Positions 26,789 to 35,927 of a stretch of 59,794 nt of DNA are shown here, one piece after another (the first letter of the stretch is position 1; the number at the start of each line of letters is the position of its first letter). This DNA comes from Alphaproteobacteria bacterium (GTDB lineage: Bacteria; Pseudomonadota; Alphaproteobacteria; Rs-D84). The stretch is taken from contig JAGBHZ010000006.1 of assembly GCA_017935245.1 (NCBI GenBank), forward strand, positions 1 through 59,794, in the 5' to 3' direction. The notes beneath the pieces were generated by a model. It was given only the letters and a program-made list of their open reading frames with translations. It did not search any database and was not told the DNA's origin. The position numbers were made by a program, and so were the translations under genes.

Positions 26789-28009
26789 ATGAATAAATTT
26801 TTAACAAGTTTTTTATTGGTGGGGCTTTGTATTAGCCCTGTGTTGGCTGGGGTTAAAAAATATGAAAGTTACAAAGCGAATTGGATGACTGGTAGCTGGG
26901 GGGCGTGTGGTTTAAATTCTCCGGCAAAGGGGGTGTTAAAAAACCTTGGTGATGGTACTGCGCTTAAGAAAAAGGGAGATGTGTATTGGATCGCATGGGA
27001 TTTAAATGCAAATGGTGCGCGTTTTTGCCCAACCCAGCTTGGTGCGGGGCGGAATAGCGCAGACGACCCATATACAACATATTATAATATTTCAGGTAAC
27101 GATGCTTGTTTTTGGTTGTGCAAAGATGGTAAAGGTGGCGATAAGTGCAACAAAAGTGTATCAGAGGTTGCAGGTGAGGAACCCATAATACAAACGGTAA
27201 GTACAACAAATACAGATAACGTCAATCGCGAAGACAATATCGCAATGTTGATTGCTAATAGTTATCAAGATTGTGGTAACAGAAAAAAACATCATCCCTA
27301 TGCAGCCACAGGCAAACAGGAACATGATGTTGTTTTGGCAATAACAGAATATACAGATGATGGTTATGGTGCATACGTGCAACCATTGGTGGTTCGTGCG
27401 GCGGCACGTCGTGTGGGTGAATACTGGGGCGATTATAATGATGCGTATGCATTTGGGTATTTGGCAAATAATACGGATAAAACACTGGTGTGTATTAATG
27501 GGTATAAATATAACCAGGCAAAAAATGGATGTGTTAAATATACCCAGGAACAAGCTGCCAAAGAAGCGGCCCAAGCCGCGGCAAAATTGGCCGCAGATAA
27601 TGCGTGCAGTGGTTGGGTGATAGGCACATCTGACGAATTTATTAATACATACGATGTGAAAATGATTGGAAACTGTAACCAATATCGGTGCAAAGATTCA
27701 AGCATGGGCTTTAAATCAAGTCTTGATAAAACGTGTGTGTCGTGTGGCGTGGACAATCAACATGGCGTTAATCCAGATACGGGCGTGTGTGTGTCTTGTT
27801 CTGTCAAACAGACGTTTAGCGCAGATGAACAATATAGGGATTCTGGATACTGTCGTGATAAAGTTGTGTTTATTCCAGCTGCTATGCAGTATGGTCTGAT
27901 CAGTACCAAGGATGACAGCCTGGAAAAACAGTGTTGGTATATTCTGTATAAAAAGGGTGTTGAAGAATATAAAAATTGTATTTTTGGTCAGGCAGATGAA
28001 ACAAAATAA
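26789..28009 (+). CDS. exported Cys-rich protein, 406 aa
   Basis: ATG 26789 with AAGGGTG upstream opens a signal peptide (MNKFLTSFLLVGLCISPVLA). The mature part contains 'WGACG', several paired Cys, an Ala/Lys helix (about 270-290) and then a short EGF-like spacing of cysteines ('CVSCGVDNQHG...CVSCS'). It starts 19 nt after the 796-aa protein and probably shares its operon. No family recognised. A strong terminator follows at 28034-28096. Confidence 0.8.
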   Translation: MNKFLTSFLLVGLCISPVLAGVKKYESYKANWMTGSWGACGLNSPAKGVLKNLGDGTALKKKGDVYWIAWDLNANGARFCPTQLGAGRNSADDPYTTYYNISGNDACFWLCKDGKGGDKCNKSVSEVAGEEPIIQTVSTTNTDNVNREDNIAMLIANSYQDCGNRKKHHPYAATGKQEHDVVLAITEYTDDGYGAYVQPLVVRAAARRVGEYWGDYNDAYAFGYLANNTDKTLVCINGYKYNQAKNGCVKYTQEQAAKEAAQAAAKLAADNACSGWVIGTSDEFINTYDVKMIGNCNQYRCKDSSMGFKSSLDKTCVSCGVDNQHGVNPDTGVCVSCSVKQTFSADEQYRDSGYCRDKVVFIPAAMQYGLISTKDDSLEKQCWYILYKKGVEEYKNCIFGQADETK

Positions 28010-28033
28010 AAAATCTGATCATTAATTTAAATT

Positions 28034-28096
28034 AATCCCGCCAATTTTACTCGCCAGGCAAGTGTTTGTGTCAGCGACCAATTGGTGGGATTTTTA
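28034..28096 (+). terminator. terminator with long structured loop
   Basis: AATCCCGCCAATT (28034-28046) pairs with AATTGGTGGGATT (28080-28092) including one G-U pair, and TTTTTATTT follows. The loop of about 33 nt is unusually long for an intrinsic terminator. Confidence 0.65.
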
Positions 28097-28133
28097 TTTA
28101 ATGTGTAAAGTGCAATTAATGATTAATATTAAC

Positions 28134-28300
28134 CGCGATAGATAAAAGTTTATCGCAGTAAATATAAACAGGATTTTTTTGGTGATGTTGATCACGGGAC
28201 CTAGGTCGTAGAATCCTTATAGTTTGTGCACGCTTTGCGTGCATAACCTGGTTTCCGGGGTCAGGCCCCGGAATGACAAAAACGTAACACGTTTTTGTTG
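28134..28300. repeat. cluster of palindromes downstream of recN
   Basis: Several hairpins follow one another: GCGATA/TATCGC (28136-28154), GCACG/CGTGC (near 28232-28245), CCGGGG/CCCCGG (28255-28272, continuing GGAATGACA) and CAAAAACGT/ACGTTTTTG (28278-28298). The third has the 'TTCC...GGAATGAC' shape of small dispersed palindromic repeats known from other proteobacteria. The fourth may be the recN terminator. No gene is supported in 28010-28309. Confidence 0.5.
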
Positions 28301-28303
28301 GAT

Positions 28304-28319
28304 AAACTTTTATTTATCT
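28304..28319 (+). repeat. copy 2 of 16-bp repeat AAACTTTTATTTATCT
   Basis: Identical to the copies at 5117-5132 and 46093-46108. It overlaps the last codons and stop of recN. With flanking bases it forms the palindrome GATAAA/TTTATC. Confidence 0.65.
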
Positions 28320-29980
28320 GGCCGAACCGTGGGATTAATAAGGGTTTTTGCCATTGTAATTGATTCTGGGGTTATTTCGGCGCCACTGATTATTCGCGCA
28401 ATTTCATTTATACGTTCATCGGGTGTGATTTCGGTTACAGACGTTGTTGTTTTGTTGTCTGATACGCTTTTTGATATTTTATAATGACGATCGGCAAAGC
28501 CGGCCACCTGGGCAGAATGGGTTATAACCAGTGCCTGGGACGCGGCGGCCAAACGATTTAATCGGGCGCCAACCGCCGATGCCGTTGCGCCGGATATACC
28601 GGTGTCAACTTCGTCGAAAACAAATGTGTGGGCGCTTTCCGCGGTCGATAATACAACGCGCAGTGCCAACATTAATCGTGCCAATTCCCCGCCCGATGCC
28701 GCGCGGTGTAATGGCGCAAATGGTGATCCGGGATTGGTCTTTATCATAAATGTTACGTCGTCAATACCGTTTTGTGATGGTTGGCATGTTGTGCATTCAA
28801 CCGAAAAATCCGCCGACCCCAGTTTTAAATCCGGTAATTCCGATAATATACGGTTCCGCATTTTGTCGGATGCCGCGCGTCGTGCGTCAGACAGGCGGCG
28901 CGCATTTTCTGAAAACGCGGCAAATGCGTTGTCGCGTATGGTGCGTACACGTTTTAATTCGGCGTCTGAATTATCAATTGCATCCAAATTAGCCGACATT
29001 TCGGCCAGTTTGTTCGGTAATTCATCCGGTGTAACACGATGTTTTCGTGCGGCCGCGCGAATTGCAAACAGGCGTTCTTCGATTGAATCCATGTCTGCCA
29101 TGTCCATTGACGTTGGTTCCAACGCACCCATTGCATCAGATACCATTTCGGCCGCGGTGTATAATTTATCAATTTGTTCCGAGTATGGGTTTGGTTCGGT
29201 CTTGATACGTTGTAAAATATGGGCGGCATTAAATATCATCGCATCCACAGATGTGCCCCGCCCGCCCAGGACATCAATCGCGTCGGTTAAGATAGCGGCA
29301 TCTTTTTCCGCGTTCATCATGGCGGTACGACGATTGGATAAATCTTCTTCTTCGCCGGGATGTACGTTTAATTGGCGCAATTCATTGACATTATGTATCA
29401 GGTATTCGCGTTCACTTGCCGCGCGGGATAGTAATTCGGTTAATTCATTCAGGCGACGTTCGGCCGTGTGGTATTCGGAATATGAATTACGGGTATGGGC
29501 CAAAATATCTGAAAAGCCATCAATGTTATTTGCTGCAAATGCGTCCAATGCCAACCGATGTGTCCCAGGATTTAGCAAGGTGTGATTTGCAAACTGGCCA
29601 TGGATTTCAACCAATGTGTCGCCAACGGATTTTAATACCTTGACCGATACAGGGGTGTCGTTTATCCATGCGCGACTTTTGCCATCGGCCGACAGTGTGC
29701 GACGTAAAATTATACCGTCGTCGCACGGAATGCCGTTTTCGTTCAATATTTCCGCCGCAGATGCCGGACATGAATCAAATTCGGCCGTTACCGATGCGGT
29801 GTCGCATCCATGACGCACCAGGCCTGTGTCTGAACGCGCGCCCAGTGCCAGTGATAGCGCGTCCAATAAGATACTTTTCCCCGCGCCGGTTTCACCGGTT
29901 AATATGTTCAATCCGCGCCCAAATTCCAGGTTCAGGCGTTCAATTAGTACAATGTTTGAAATGTTTAAACCAATTAACAT
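28310..29980 (-). CDS. recN: DNA repair protein RecN
   Basis: RecN is an SMC-like ATPase for double-strand-break repair. The 556-aa protein has N-terminal Walker A 'GETGAGKSILLDALSL', a central coiled coil (about 150-350), the ABC signature region 'ASGGELARLMLALRV' and Walker B 'TFVFDEVDTGISG'. It is 42 nt downstream of the AddA nuclease gene, so the three repair genes form one minus-strand cluster. Confidence 0.95.
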   Translation of the reverse strand: MLIGLNISNIVLIERLNLEFGRGLNILTGETGAGKSILLDALSLALGARSDTGLVRHGCDTASVTAEFDSCPASAAEILNENGIPCDDGIILRRTLSADGKSRAWINDTPVSVKVLKSVGDTLVEIHGQFANHTLLNPGTHRLALDAFAANNIDGFSDILAHTRNSYSEYHTAERRLNELTELLSRAASEREYLIHNVNELRQLNVHPGEEEDLSNRRTAMMNAEKDAAILTDAIDVLGGRGTSVDAMIFNAAHILQRIKTEPNPYSEQIDKLYTAAEMVSDAMGALEPTSMDMADMDSIEERLFAIRAAARKHRVTPDELPNKLAEMSANLDAIDNSDAELKRVRTIRDNAFAAFSENARRLSDARRAASDKMRNRILSELPDLKLGSADFSVECTTCQPSQNGIDDVTFMIKTNPGSPFAPLHRAASGGELARLMLALRVVLSTAESAHTFVFDEVDTGISGATASAVGARLNRLAAASQALVITHSAQVAGFADRHYKISKSVSDNKTTTSVTEITPDERINEIARIISGAEITPESITMAKTLINPTVRPDK

Positions 29981-30021
29981 GCGTGAATTATAGACGGCAA
30001 ATGCGCCCTATTTCAAGTGTT

Positions 30022-30465
30022 TTATATGTGTTCCAGTGTCCAATCGTGTGTCCATAAAATCAAACGATAAATGCGATATTTGGGATAAATTTGTCGTATT
30101 AGTGATGTGTATTCGTGTAACTGGGCAATATATTTGGTGCGATTTGTGTTTTTATCGGTGTCGGTCTTGTAATCCAGTATCCATATCACTTGGGTTGTGT
30201 GGTTAATCAACATGCGGTCAATGCGACGACTGATAAAGCGGTTGTTTATAATGCCGGCAATTGGAATTTCGCGTTGGGCGGCGCGGGAAAACAACGGTGG
30301 TAATTCTGGGGTTGACATAATCTTTTGTATTAAATCATCGTCGCCACGTGTGTAATCGCCGTCAATTTCTATTTGCCCCAGGCGTATGTGCATGTCGGTG
30401 CCCACGTTGGTGGCATAGTTTTTACGGTCATAGTCGTCTAAGATCTTTTTGATATCATTTTCCAT
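30022..30465 (-). CDS. AddA-type nuclease domain as a separate protein
   Basis: The 147-aa protein matches only the C-terminal PD-(D/E)XK nuclease of AddA: 'RRIDRMLIN', then 'WILDYKTD', and a late 'YRLILWT' strand. In other alphaproteobacteria this domain is fused to the helicase in one ~1150-aa AddA. Here its ATG overlaps the end of the helicase gene by 11 nt (ATGGAAAATGA), consistent with coupled translation. The nuclease core motifs look intact, so gene fission is more likely than decay. Confidence 0.82.
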   Translation of the reverse strand: MENDIKKILDDYDRKNYATNVGTDMHIRLGQIEIDGDYTRGDDDLIQKIMSTPELPPLFSRAAQREIPIAGIINNRFISRRIDRMLINHTTQVIWILDYKTDTDKNTNRTKYIAQLHEYTSLIRQIYPKYRIYRLILWTHDWTLEHI

Positions 30466-33076
30466 TTGTTATCCGAATTTTTTCGTCTGATTGTTCAATG
30501 TCGGGGTGTTTTTCAAATACGCGCCATAATTGTGTGTGCCACGACATTTTTGGCGCGGTGGTGTTTGTGGTGAATCCATAAACGTATAAGTCATCACGGG
30601 CACGCGTCATTGCAACGTATAATAATCGATAGTATTCTGAAATTTGGGTTTTCATGTGTTCATCGTTTGCGTGTTTATGCTGTTCTGAATTGCATTTGCG
30701 CGGCGACCACAGCCATGTTGGCATTTCAGACGCATGTGGGCCGATGATTGGTACGATTTGTTCTGAATCTGGGGTTGCGGTTGTGTCTATTAAGAATACG
30801 GCGGGGGCTTCCAGCCCCTTGCTGCCGTGGACGGTTACAACGCGCACACCATTAGATGTGCCGATGTCGCGTTTAATCTGGCTGTTGCCGGTGATGAAAT
30901 ATTTTAGAAAGTGTGCCAATGTCCCAGGCATCGTTCGTTCATATGCCAAACATATTGTTAAAAATTCTTCCAGTGGGTCAATGATTTGATTGCCCAATGC
31001 GGCAATCATTTTGCAACGTGTGTCGTTGTGGCTTAAAACGCTTTCAAAAAATGTGTATGCAGACATTGTTTTTGACCAATTTAATATTATTTGCAGGTCG
31101 GCAAATATTTCGGGATGGGTGGTTTGTAATACTTCGAAAACCGTTATTGGAATATAGTCTGGGGCGGCGTTTTTTCGGGCCGAGTTTTCAGAATTTTTAA
31201 TTTGGCATATTTTTAAAATGTCGGCATTATTCAAACGGTAAATTGGACTTCTTAATACACAACATAAACTAAAATCATCGTTGGTATTTATGCAGAAGCG
31301 TATCAAATTTAGCAGGTCGCGTATCGCAGGAAAATCGGGTAATATGACGCGGTCGCTGCCGGCAACATCGATATTCAGGCGTTTTAGTTGCGCAACCAAT
31401 TTTGGTGCCAATGGGTTGCGCTTTTGTACCAATACCATGATGTCCTTTGGCGCAAAACGACCAGAGTTAATTAGCGATTTGATGTGTGTGGCGATTTGTT
31501 TTATGTAATCGTCAATCGTTGTGTTGTCGGTGCGCTTTGATTTTATTTTATAAAGTTCAAATATACCAGGGGCATCAACGCGAAAGCATCTGTGTTTGTT
31601 GTTTTTAAACCCGGTGTTTTCAGAAATGAATTCATCATCAAAAAAGTTGTCAACCGCCGTTAATATTGTGGATGTTGAACGGAAACTTTTTTCCAATGGG
31701 ATGTCCTGTATTTTTCGCATATTCTGTTGAATTTGCTGTGAAATTTTGTCATGGCTTAATGCGAATGCGCGTGGGTCGGCGCCCTGGAAGCTGTATATGG
31801 ATTGTTTGCTGTCGCCAACAACAAATAATGAACGTTGTGTGTTTTGGGTGTCGCCATCAACAAAAAATTCGCCGGACAGCATGCGCAATATGTCCCATTG
31901 GGTGGGCGATGTATCTTGGGCTTCGTCCACCAGGATGTGTGACAGGGATAAATCCAATTGTGATAATATCCACCCCATCGTTTCTGGGTTTGAAAACAAT
32001 TTTCGTGTATATAGAATCATGTCTTCAAAATCAAGTACGTTGCGTTGCAGTTTTATTTGTTTGTATGCGTCGGCAAAGGCGGATGATAAATCAAACATTG
32101 CGACCGTGTCATTAAAAATAGATGTGTTGTTGTTATATTGGTTGACGGTGTACACGCGTTCCATTTCCTGGGCCAGGTAATCTATTTTTGCGACATTTGA
32201 AATTGGGGTTTCGTCGGCGGTCAGGTATGCTTTTTTATATTCGTTAAAATCAATCGTTTTATCAATATATTGTTTTGTTAAGTTGATAATATTGTTTAGG
32301 TATGCGACCGGCTTTTTTCGTGAATTTTGATCTTGGGTGGCCAAATCCAGGATTTTTTTAAGGTTTTCTGGGGCTGGACGTGTTTCAATCGGCGTGTTAA
32401 GATTTAAAAAATTATACGCTGTTTCAATAAAGTATTTACGATAATTAACAATGTTTTCAATGTTAAAAAAGTATTTGTATTGTTCGCTTAGTCGTGATAA
32501 CAGGTCTGGCATCGTAAATTCGGATATGCGTCCGACGATGTGGGCAAATGCATCGGTTGTTTTTTTGTCGGTGCTGTTGATAAGTTTATTAAATGCGTCC
32601 GTCAATAAAATTCGTTGGGCGTCATCGGATACAAGCGTCCATGCCGGGGTCAGGCCGGCCTCGGTCGGAAAGCGGTGCAGTATTTCTTCGCAAAAACCAT
32701 GAATTGTTTTTATTTTTAGTATATCTGGATTGTCGATATAGTGAAAGAATATATTACGTGCGTGCGCCACATCGTCAATATTTGCCGGGCGGTTTATTGA
32801 TATTCCGTCCAGCAAGTCGATTAATTCATCGTCGGATGCCGATGCCCAATTTTGCAGCGCGGCCAAAATGCGGTTACGCATTTCGCCAGCCCCAGCGTTG
32901 GTATAGGTAAGGCATAAAATACCACTGTTGTTATGTGGTGAACGGAACAATATTCGTAACAATCGCTGGACTAAAACGCTGGTTTTCCCGGTGCCGGCAT
33001 TCGCCTGGACCCATACGTTTTTGTGTGGATCGGCGGCAATATTTTGTTCGTTTGATAATGTTGTTTTTTTATTCAT
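30455..33076 (-). CDS. addA: AddA-like superfamily 1 helicase
   Basis: The 873-aa UvrD/Rep-type helicase has Walker A 'VQANAGTGKTSVLVQRLL', motif Ia 'LCLTYTNAGAGEMRNRI', motif II 'ILVDEAQDTSPTQWDIL', motif III 'VVGDSKQSIYSFQGADP' and motif VI 'LLYVAMTRARDDLYVYG'. It ends where other AddA proteins continue into a nuclease domain, which is encoded by the next gene. AddA works with AddB on double-strand ends, making substrates for RecA. addB, normally adjacent, is not in the window. A promoter lies at 33101-33129. Confidence 0.9.
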   Translation of the reverse strand: MNKKTTLSNEQNIAADPHKNVWVQANAGTGKTSVLVQRLLRILFRSPHNNSGILCLTYTNAGAGEMRNRILAALQNWASASDDELIDLLDGISINRPANIDDVAHARNIFFHYIDNPDILKIKTIHGFCEEILHRFPTEAGLTPAWTLVSDDAQRILLTDAFNKLINSTDKKTTDAFAHIVGRISEFTMPDLLSRLSEQYKYFFNIENIVNYRKYFIETAYNFLNLNTPIETRPAPENLKKILDLATQDQNSRKKPVAYLNNIINLTKQYIDKTIDFNEYKKAYLTADETPISNVAKIDYLAQEMERVYTVNQYNNNTSIFNDTVAMFDLSSAFADAYKQIKLQRNVLDFEDMILYTRKLFSNPETMGWILSQLDLSLSHILVDEAQDTSPTQWDILRMLSGEFFVDGDTQNTQRSLFVVGDSKQSIYSFQGADPRAFALSHDKISQQIQQNMRKIQDIPLEKSFRSTSTILTAVDNFFDDEFISENTGFKNNKHRCFRVDAPGIFELYKIKSKRTDNTTIDDYIKQIATHIKSLINSGRFAPKDIMVLVQKRNPLAPKLVAQLKRLNIDVAGSDRVILPDFPAIRDLLNLIRFCINTNDDFSLCCVLRSPIYRLNNADILKICQIKNSENSARKNAAPDYIPITVFEVLQTTHPEIFADLQIILNWSKTMSAYTFFESVLSHNDTRCKMIAALGNQIIDPLEEFLTICLAYERTMPGTLAHFLKYFITGNSQIKRDIGTSNGVRVVTVHGSKGLEAPAVFLIDTTATPDSEQIVPIIGPHASEMPTWLWSPRKCNSEQHKHANDEHMKTQISEYYRLLYVAMTRARDDLYVYGFTTNTTAPKMSWHTQLWRVFEKHPDIEQSDEKIRITNGK

Positions 33077-33100
33077 TTATGCCCTTGCTTTATCGTTAGG

Positions 33101-33129
33101 ATTCTAGTATAAATTCAAAAGAACTGCAA
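33101..33129 (-). promoter_or_regulatory. promoter of the addA-recN cluster
   Basis: On the minus strand TTGCAG (33129-33124), 17-nt spacer, TAGAAT (33106-33101), 25 nt before the addA start. Confidence 0.6.
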
Positions 33130-33169
33130 GATATATAACCTTGCTTTCATTTCAGGGGAGAAAAAGAAA

Positions 33170-35095
33170 ATGGAAATTAATCAATTGTTTTTGTATGGTG
33201 GTGCAATTCTGGGCGGGTTGCTGTTTTTGGCGTTGTGTGTTTTGTTTTTTGTGTCCAGAAAATCGCAAAAGGTTATGCAGTCTTTGCTGGGGATAATGAC
33301 GCGTCCAGAACGCGCCAAGGTGGCGGATGCGGTGCGTGTGTTGCAAACATTGTTGGGGGACGAAATGGCCAAGATTGAAGCCAGTTTTCAAACGATGCGC
33401 GATACACTGAATTCACAAATTTCGGCGGCAAATGAATTGAAAAATATTTTGGTGGAACAAAATGAACGCTTGGTGTCGTTGGCAGATGAGGCGACTAAAA
33501 AAATTGCAAATATGTCGGGGCGCTTGGATAATACTGTGTCGGGGTTGCAGGGAATTGTGGCATCTGAATCATGGACAGATGTAGAATGTGCGACCGAAAA
33601 ATTTAGTACAACAATCAATTTGTTGTTGGATAAAGTTAATAACACAACACAAGATACAATGGAACGTACAACCCAGATTCAAAACCAGATAGATTCATGG
33701 GTCGCGACCAGCGAAACATTGTCGGGACATCTGGGTGGGGAATTTAATAAAAACGCACAACAGATGAAGGATTTAACAAGTGAATCTGAAACGATGATGG
33801 GGAAAATATCAGAACTGGCTCAGTCAACCGCAGATGGTTTTAGTAATGTAAAAACTGCGGCGGCAAACTATGAAGAAATCATGGTGCGTAATGACAGATT
33901 GTTAGATGGGTATCTGGACAAAATGGATGTGTTTAGTAAACAGTCTAAGAAACAATTAACCAGCCAGATGAATACCTTAACCAATACAGCAAATGTTGTT
34001 GGTGGCCAGGTGCGATTGGCAGAATCATCAATTGACAAGCAGATAAGAAAATTAACAGATGCCGTTGAAACAATGATGTCGTCGGCGGCTGCGACGGAAA
34101 ATTCTGTGCGTGGCGTGTCGGGCGAAATCGCAGCATTGACCAAGCATTTCGATAGTGAAATCAAAGAGTTTGCAACCGGTGTTGTATCAGAACTTAAAAC
34201 AGTATCCGGCGTTGCAAACATTACACTGGAAAATACACGCGGGGCGGCAAATGCGTTTTCAGATTCTGTAAAGGCGATGGCAACCGGTGTTCGTGAAACG
34301 CTGATTGAAATGAATACAGCACATACCCAGTTGTCGGGACAATCAGAAAACCTGATTAAAATGTCTAATGATACGACGGCGCAATTACAACCGCTGTCTG
34401 AATTGATTGAAAAATACTATGCGGCCCTGCCCGATTTGGCAAAAGATTCGGTCGAAACCAGTGAACGCCTGGAAAAAATAGTAGCAGGATTAACAGACAA
34501 GGTTAACCAGATGAAGGCGGCGGTTACAGAAACAACAGATACAGTGTCAGAATCTGCAATTAAATTAGAAGATTTGGCCGGTACGTCGCGTCAGCAAATG
34601 ATTGATTTGATGTCTGATTATGCCAAGGCTGTAAATACCATGCAGACGTTGAACAAACAGATGATGGTTGCGCGTGCGTCGGCACCAATGGATGCGATAA
34701 AAACGGCGCCGGTTGAAACGTTTGGACGTGTCAGTTCGTCGGATTTCTTGGCGCAAAGTGAACGTTTGTTTGAAAAACTGCATGAACAGTCCCAGGATTT
34801 AACGCGTGCAATTGGGGCGGAAATTCCGGATGTTGTATGGAAAAAATATCATGCCGGCGATAAAACTATATTTTCTAAGTGGTTGGCGAAAATGATGGCA
34901 GCGGCAGATAAAAAACAAGTGCGTGGCATGTTAAAATCAGATGCCGTGTTCCGGTCCCAGGCAACACAGTTTGTGCGCAGTTTTGATAAAATTATGAACA
35001 GTTCGCGCGAGGCTGATAATGCCGATAAATTAGCCGCGACATTGTTAAAGACAGAATTGGGACAAATATATACCGCATTGAAAAACAATATGTAA
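33170..35095 (+). CDS. membrane-anchored long coiled-coil protein, 641 aa
   Basis: One N-terminal membrane span (about 8-30) is followed by some 450 residues of heptad-like coiled coil rich in Thr, Ala, Asn and Glu, resembling the signalling part of chemoreceptors or RmuC-like stalks. A compact C-terminal domain (about 535-641) follows with 'FLAQSERLFEKL', 'IFSKWLAKMM' and 'LLKTELGQIYTAL'. It resembles alphaproteobacterial hypothetical proteins of this layout, but no function is established. It is a single-gene unit, divergent from addA and ended by the terminator at 35096-35122. The ATG follows GGGGAG. Confidence 0.8.
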   Translation: MEINQLFLYGGAILGGLLFLALCVLFFVSRKSQKVMQSLLGIMTRPERAKVADAVRVLQTLLGDEMAKIEASFQTMRDTLNSQISAANELKNILVEQNERLVSLADEATKKIANMSGRLDNTVSGLQGIVASESWTDVECATEKFSTTINLLLDKVNNTTQDTMERTTQIQNQIDSWVATSETLSGHLGGEFNKNAQQMKDLTSESETMMGKISELAQSTADGFSNVKTAAANYEEIMVRNDRLLDGYLDKMDVFSKQSKKQLTSQMNTLTNTANVVGGQVRLAESSIDKQIRKLTDAVETMMSSAAATENSVRGVSGEIAALTKHFDSEIKEFATGVVSELKTVSGVANITLENTRGAANAFSDSVKAMATGVRETLIEMNTAHTQLSGQSENLIKMSNDTTAQLQPLSELIEKYYAALPDLAKDSVETSERLEKIVAGLTDKVNQMKAAVTETTDTVSESAIKLEDLAGTSRQQMIDLMSDYAKAVNTMQTLNKQMMVARASAPMDAIKTAPVETFGRVSSSDFLAQSERLFEKLHEQSQDLTRAIGAEIPDVVWKKYHAGDKTIFSKWLAKMMAAADKKQVRGMLKSDAVFRSQATQFVRSFDKIMNSSREADNADKLAATLLKTELGQIYTALKNNM

Positions 35096-35122
35096 AAAGG
35101 AACCGGCATTGCCGGTTCTTTT
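35096..35122 (+). terminator. terminator of the coiled-coil gene
   Basis: AACCGGCA/TGCCGGTT (35101-35108, 35110-35117) is followed by CTTTTTTT. Confidence 0.8.
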
Positions 35123-35143
35123 TTTAGAGCAACGTATGCTTCC

Positions 35144-35416
35144 TTAGGATAGTGGGCACACGTTGGTAAATTCATAGGTTCCATTGTTGTCTGTATAAGA
35201 TATTCCTGCTGGTACATACATTATGCATGCTCCCGCTGGCGTTTCTGCCAGACATGATTCTGCTGTACCGATGGCGATATAACCGCTGGGGCAGCTGGTT
35301 GCAATTGTTATAGCAGGTGCACTAATCGCAATGTATCCCGATGGACAACTGGTGGATGGTGTGGCGGCATGCACAAGCAATGGCAAACATATAAATAAAA
35401 ACACTATTCGTTTCAT
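35144..35416 (-). CDS. small secreted protein B2 with CPSG repeats
   Basis: Paralogue of B1 (5846-6118), equal in length at 90 aa. After the signal peptide (ending VHA) come 'STSCPSGYIAI', 'TSCPSGYIAI' and 'GTAESCLAETPAG', then 'PAGISYTDNNGTYEF' and a final Cys. The tandem CPSGYIAI units are more alike here than in B1. It lies 10 nt downstream of gene A2. The conserved cysteines suggest an extracytoplasmic, disulfide-stabilised protein. Function unknown. Confidence 0.85.
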   Translation of the reverse strand: MKRIVFLFICLPLLVHAATPSTSCPSGYIAISAPAITIATSCPSGYIAIGTAESCLAETPAGACIMYVPAGISYTDNNGTYEFTNVCPLS

Positions 35417-35426
35417 TGATGTCTCC

Positions 35427-35891
35427 TTAATCAGACATGTTTGAGAATATGTTAGTCATAAAAGTTTCATGTAAAGGCTCATTAGAACTAATAGCTTCGG
35501 CACAACGTGATGCGCAAAGATAGTTGCATTCAGCCGGCGTAGAGTGTGAAGAAAGCCACACCCACGGAGATATAGCGGGGCTGATTGTCTTGCAATAACA
35601 AAAGATACCATCGTTTGTTGTTGAAGAATTAGAAGGAGCAGGCAACAAACCAGAACTATATACGGATCCTATTTGGACCCCCGCACGCAATGATGCGCAA
35701 GAAGCAATTCCTTTGACGGATACGCTAGCTCCATTTGTGTTACAGGTTGCCGCCCACTCTGCTTTACCTGCATATTGTGTCGTGTCTGAGCTGCAGATAG
35801 TGTTGCTGTTTAGTGCCACGCACTTTTGTACGGCGGTGGCTGGTGTGGCAAGAATCGCGCCAACCGCGGTTAAGATTAAAGTTTTTTTCAT
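35427..35891 (-). CDS. small secreted Cys-rich protein A2
   Basis: Diverged paralogue of A1 (5391-5843), 154 aa. A signal peptide ending near ATA is followed by 'QKCVAL', 'WAATC', 'IFCYCK...P....WVWLS' and 'CNYLCASRCAEAI'. The Cys pattern and the 'CYCK' core match A1, while the middle differs in length and sequence. The start is ATG at 35891 with GGAGAAG upstream. It follows the conserved structured leader at 35928-36163. Confidence 0.8.
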   Translation of the reverse strand: MKKTLILTAVGAILATPATAVQKCVALNSNTICSSDTTQYAGKAEWAATCNTNGASVSVKGIASCASLRAGVQIGSVYSSGLLPAPSNSSTTNDGIFCYCKTISPAISPWVWLSSHSTPAECNYLCASRCAEAISSNEPLHETFMTNIFSNMSD

Positions 35892-35927
35892 TATTGTCTT
35901 CTCCTGTTTCTTTCGTCTAGCAAAAAA

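Noticed and set aside
28601..29585. 327-codon plus-strand frame
   Set aside because: Shadow frame opposite recN; the recN motifs and codon use identify the real strand.
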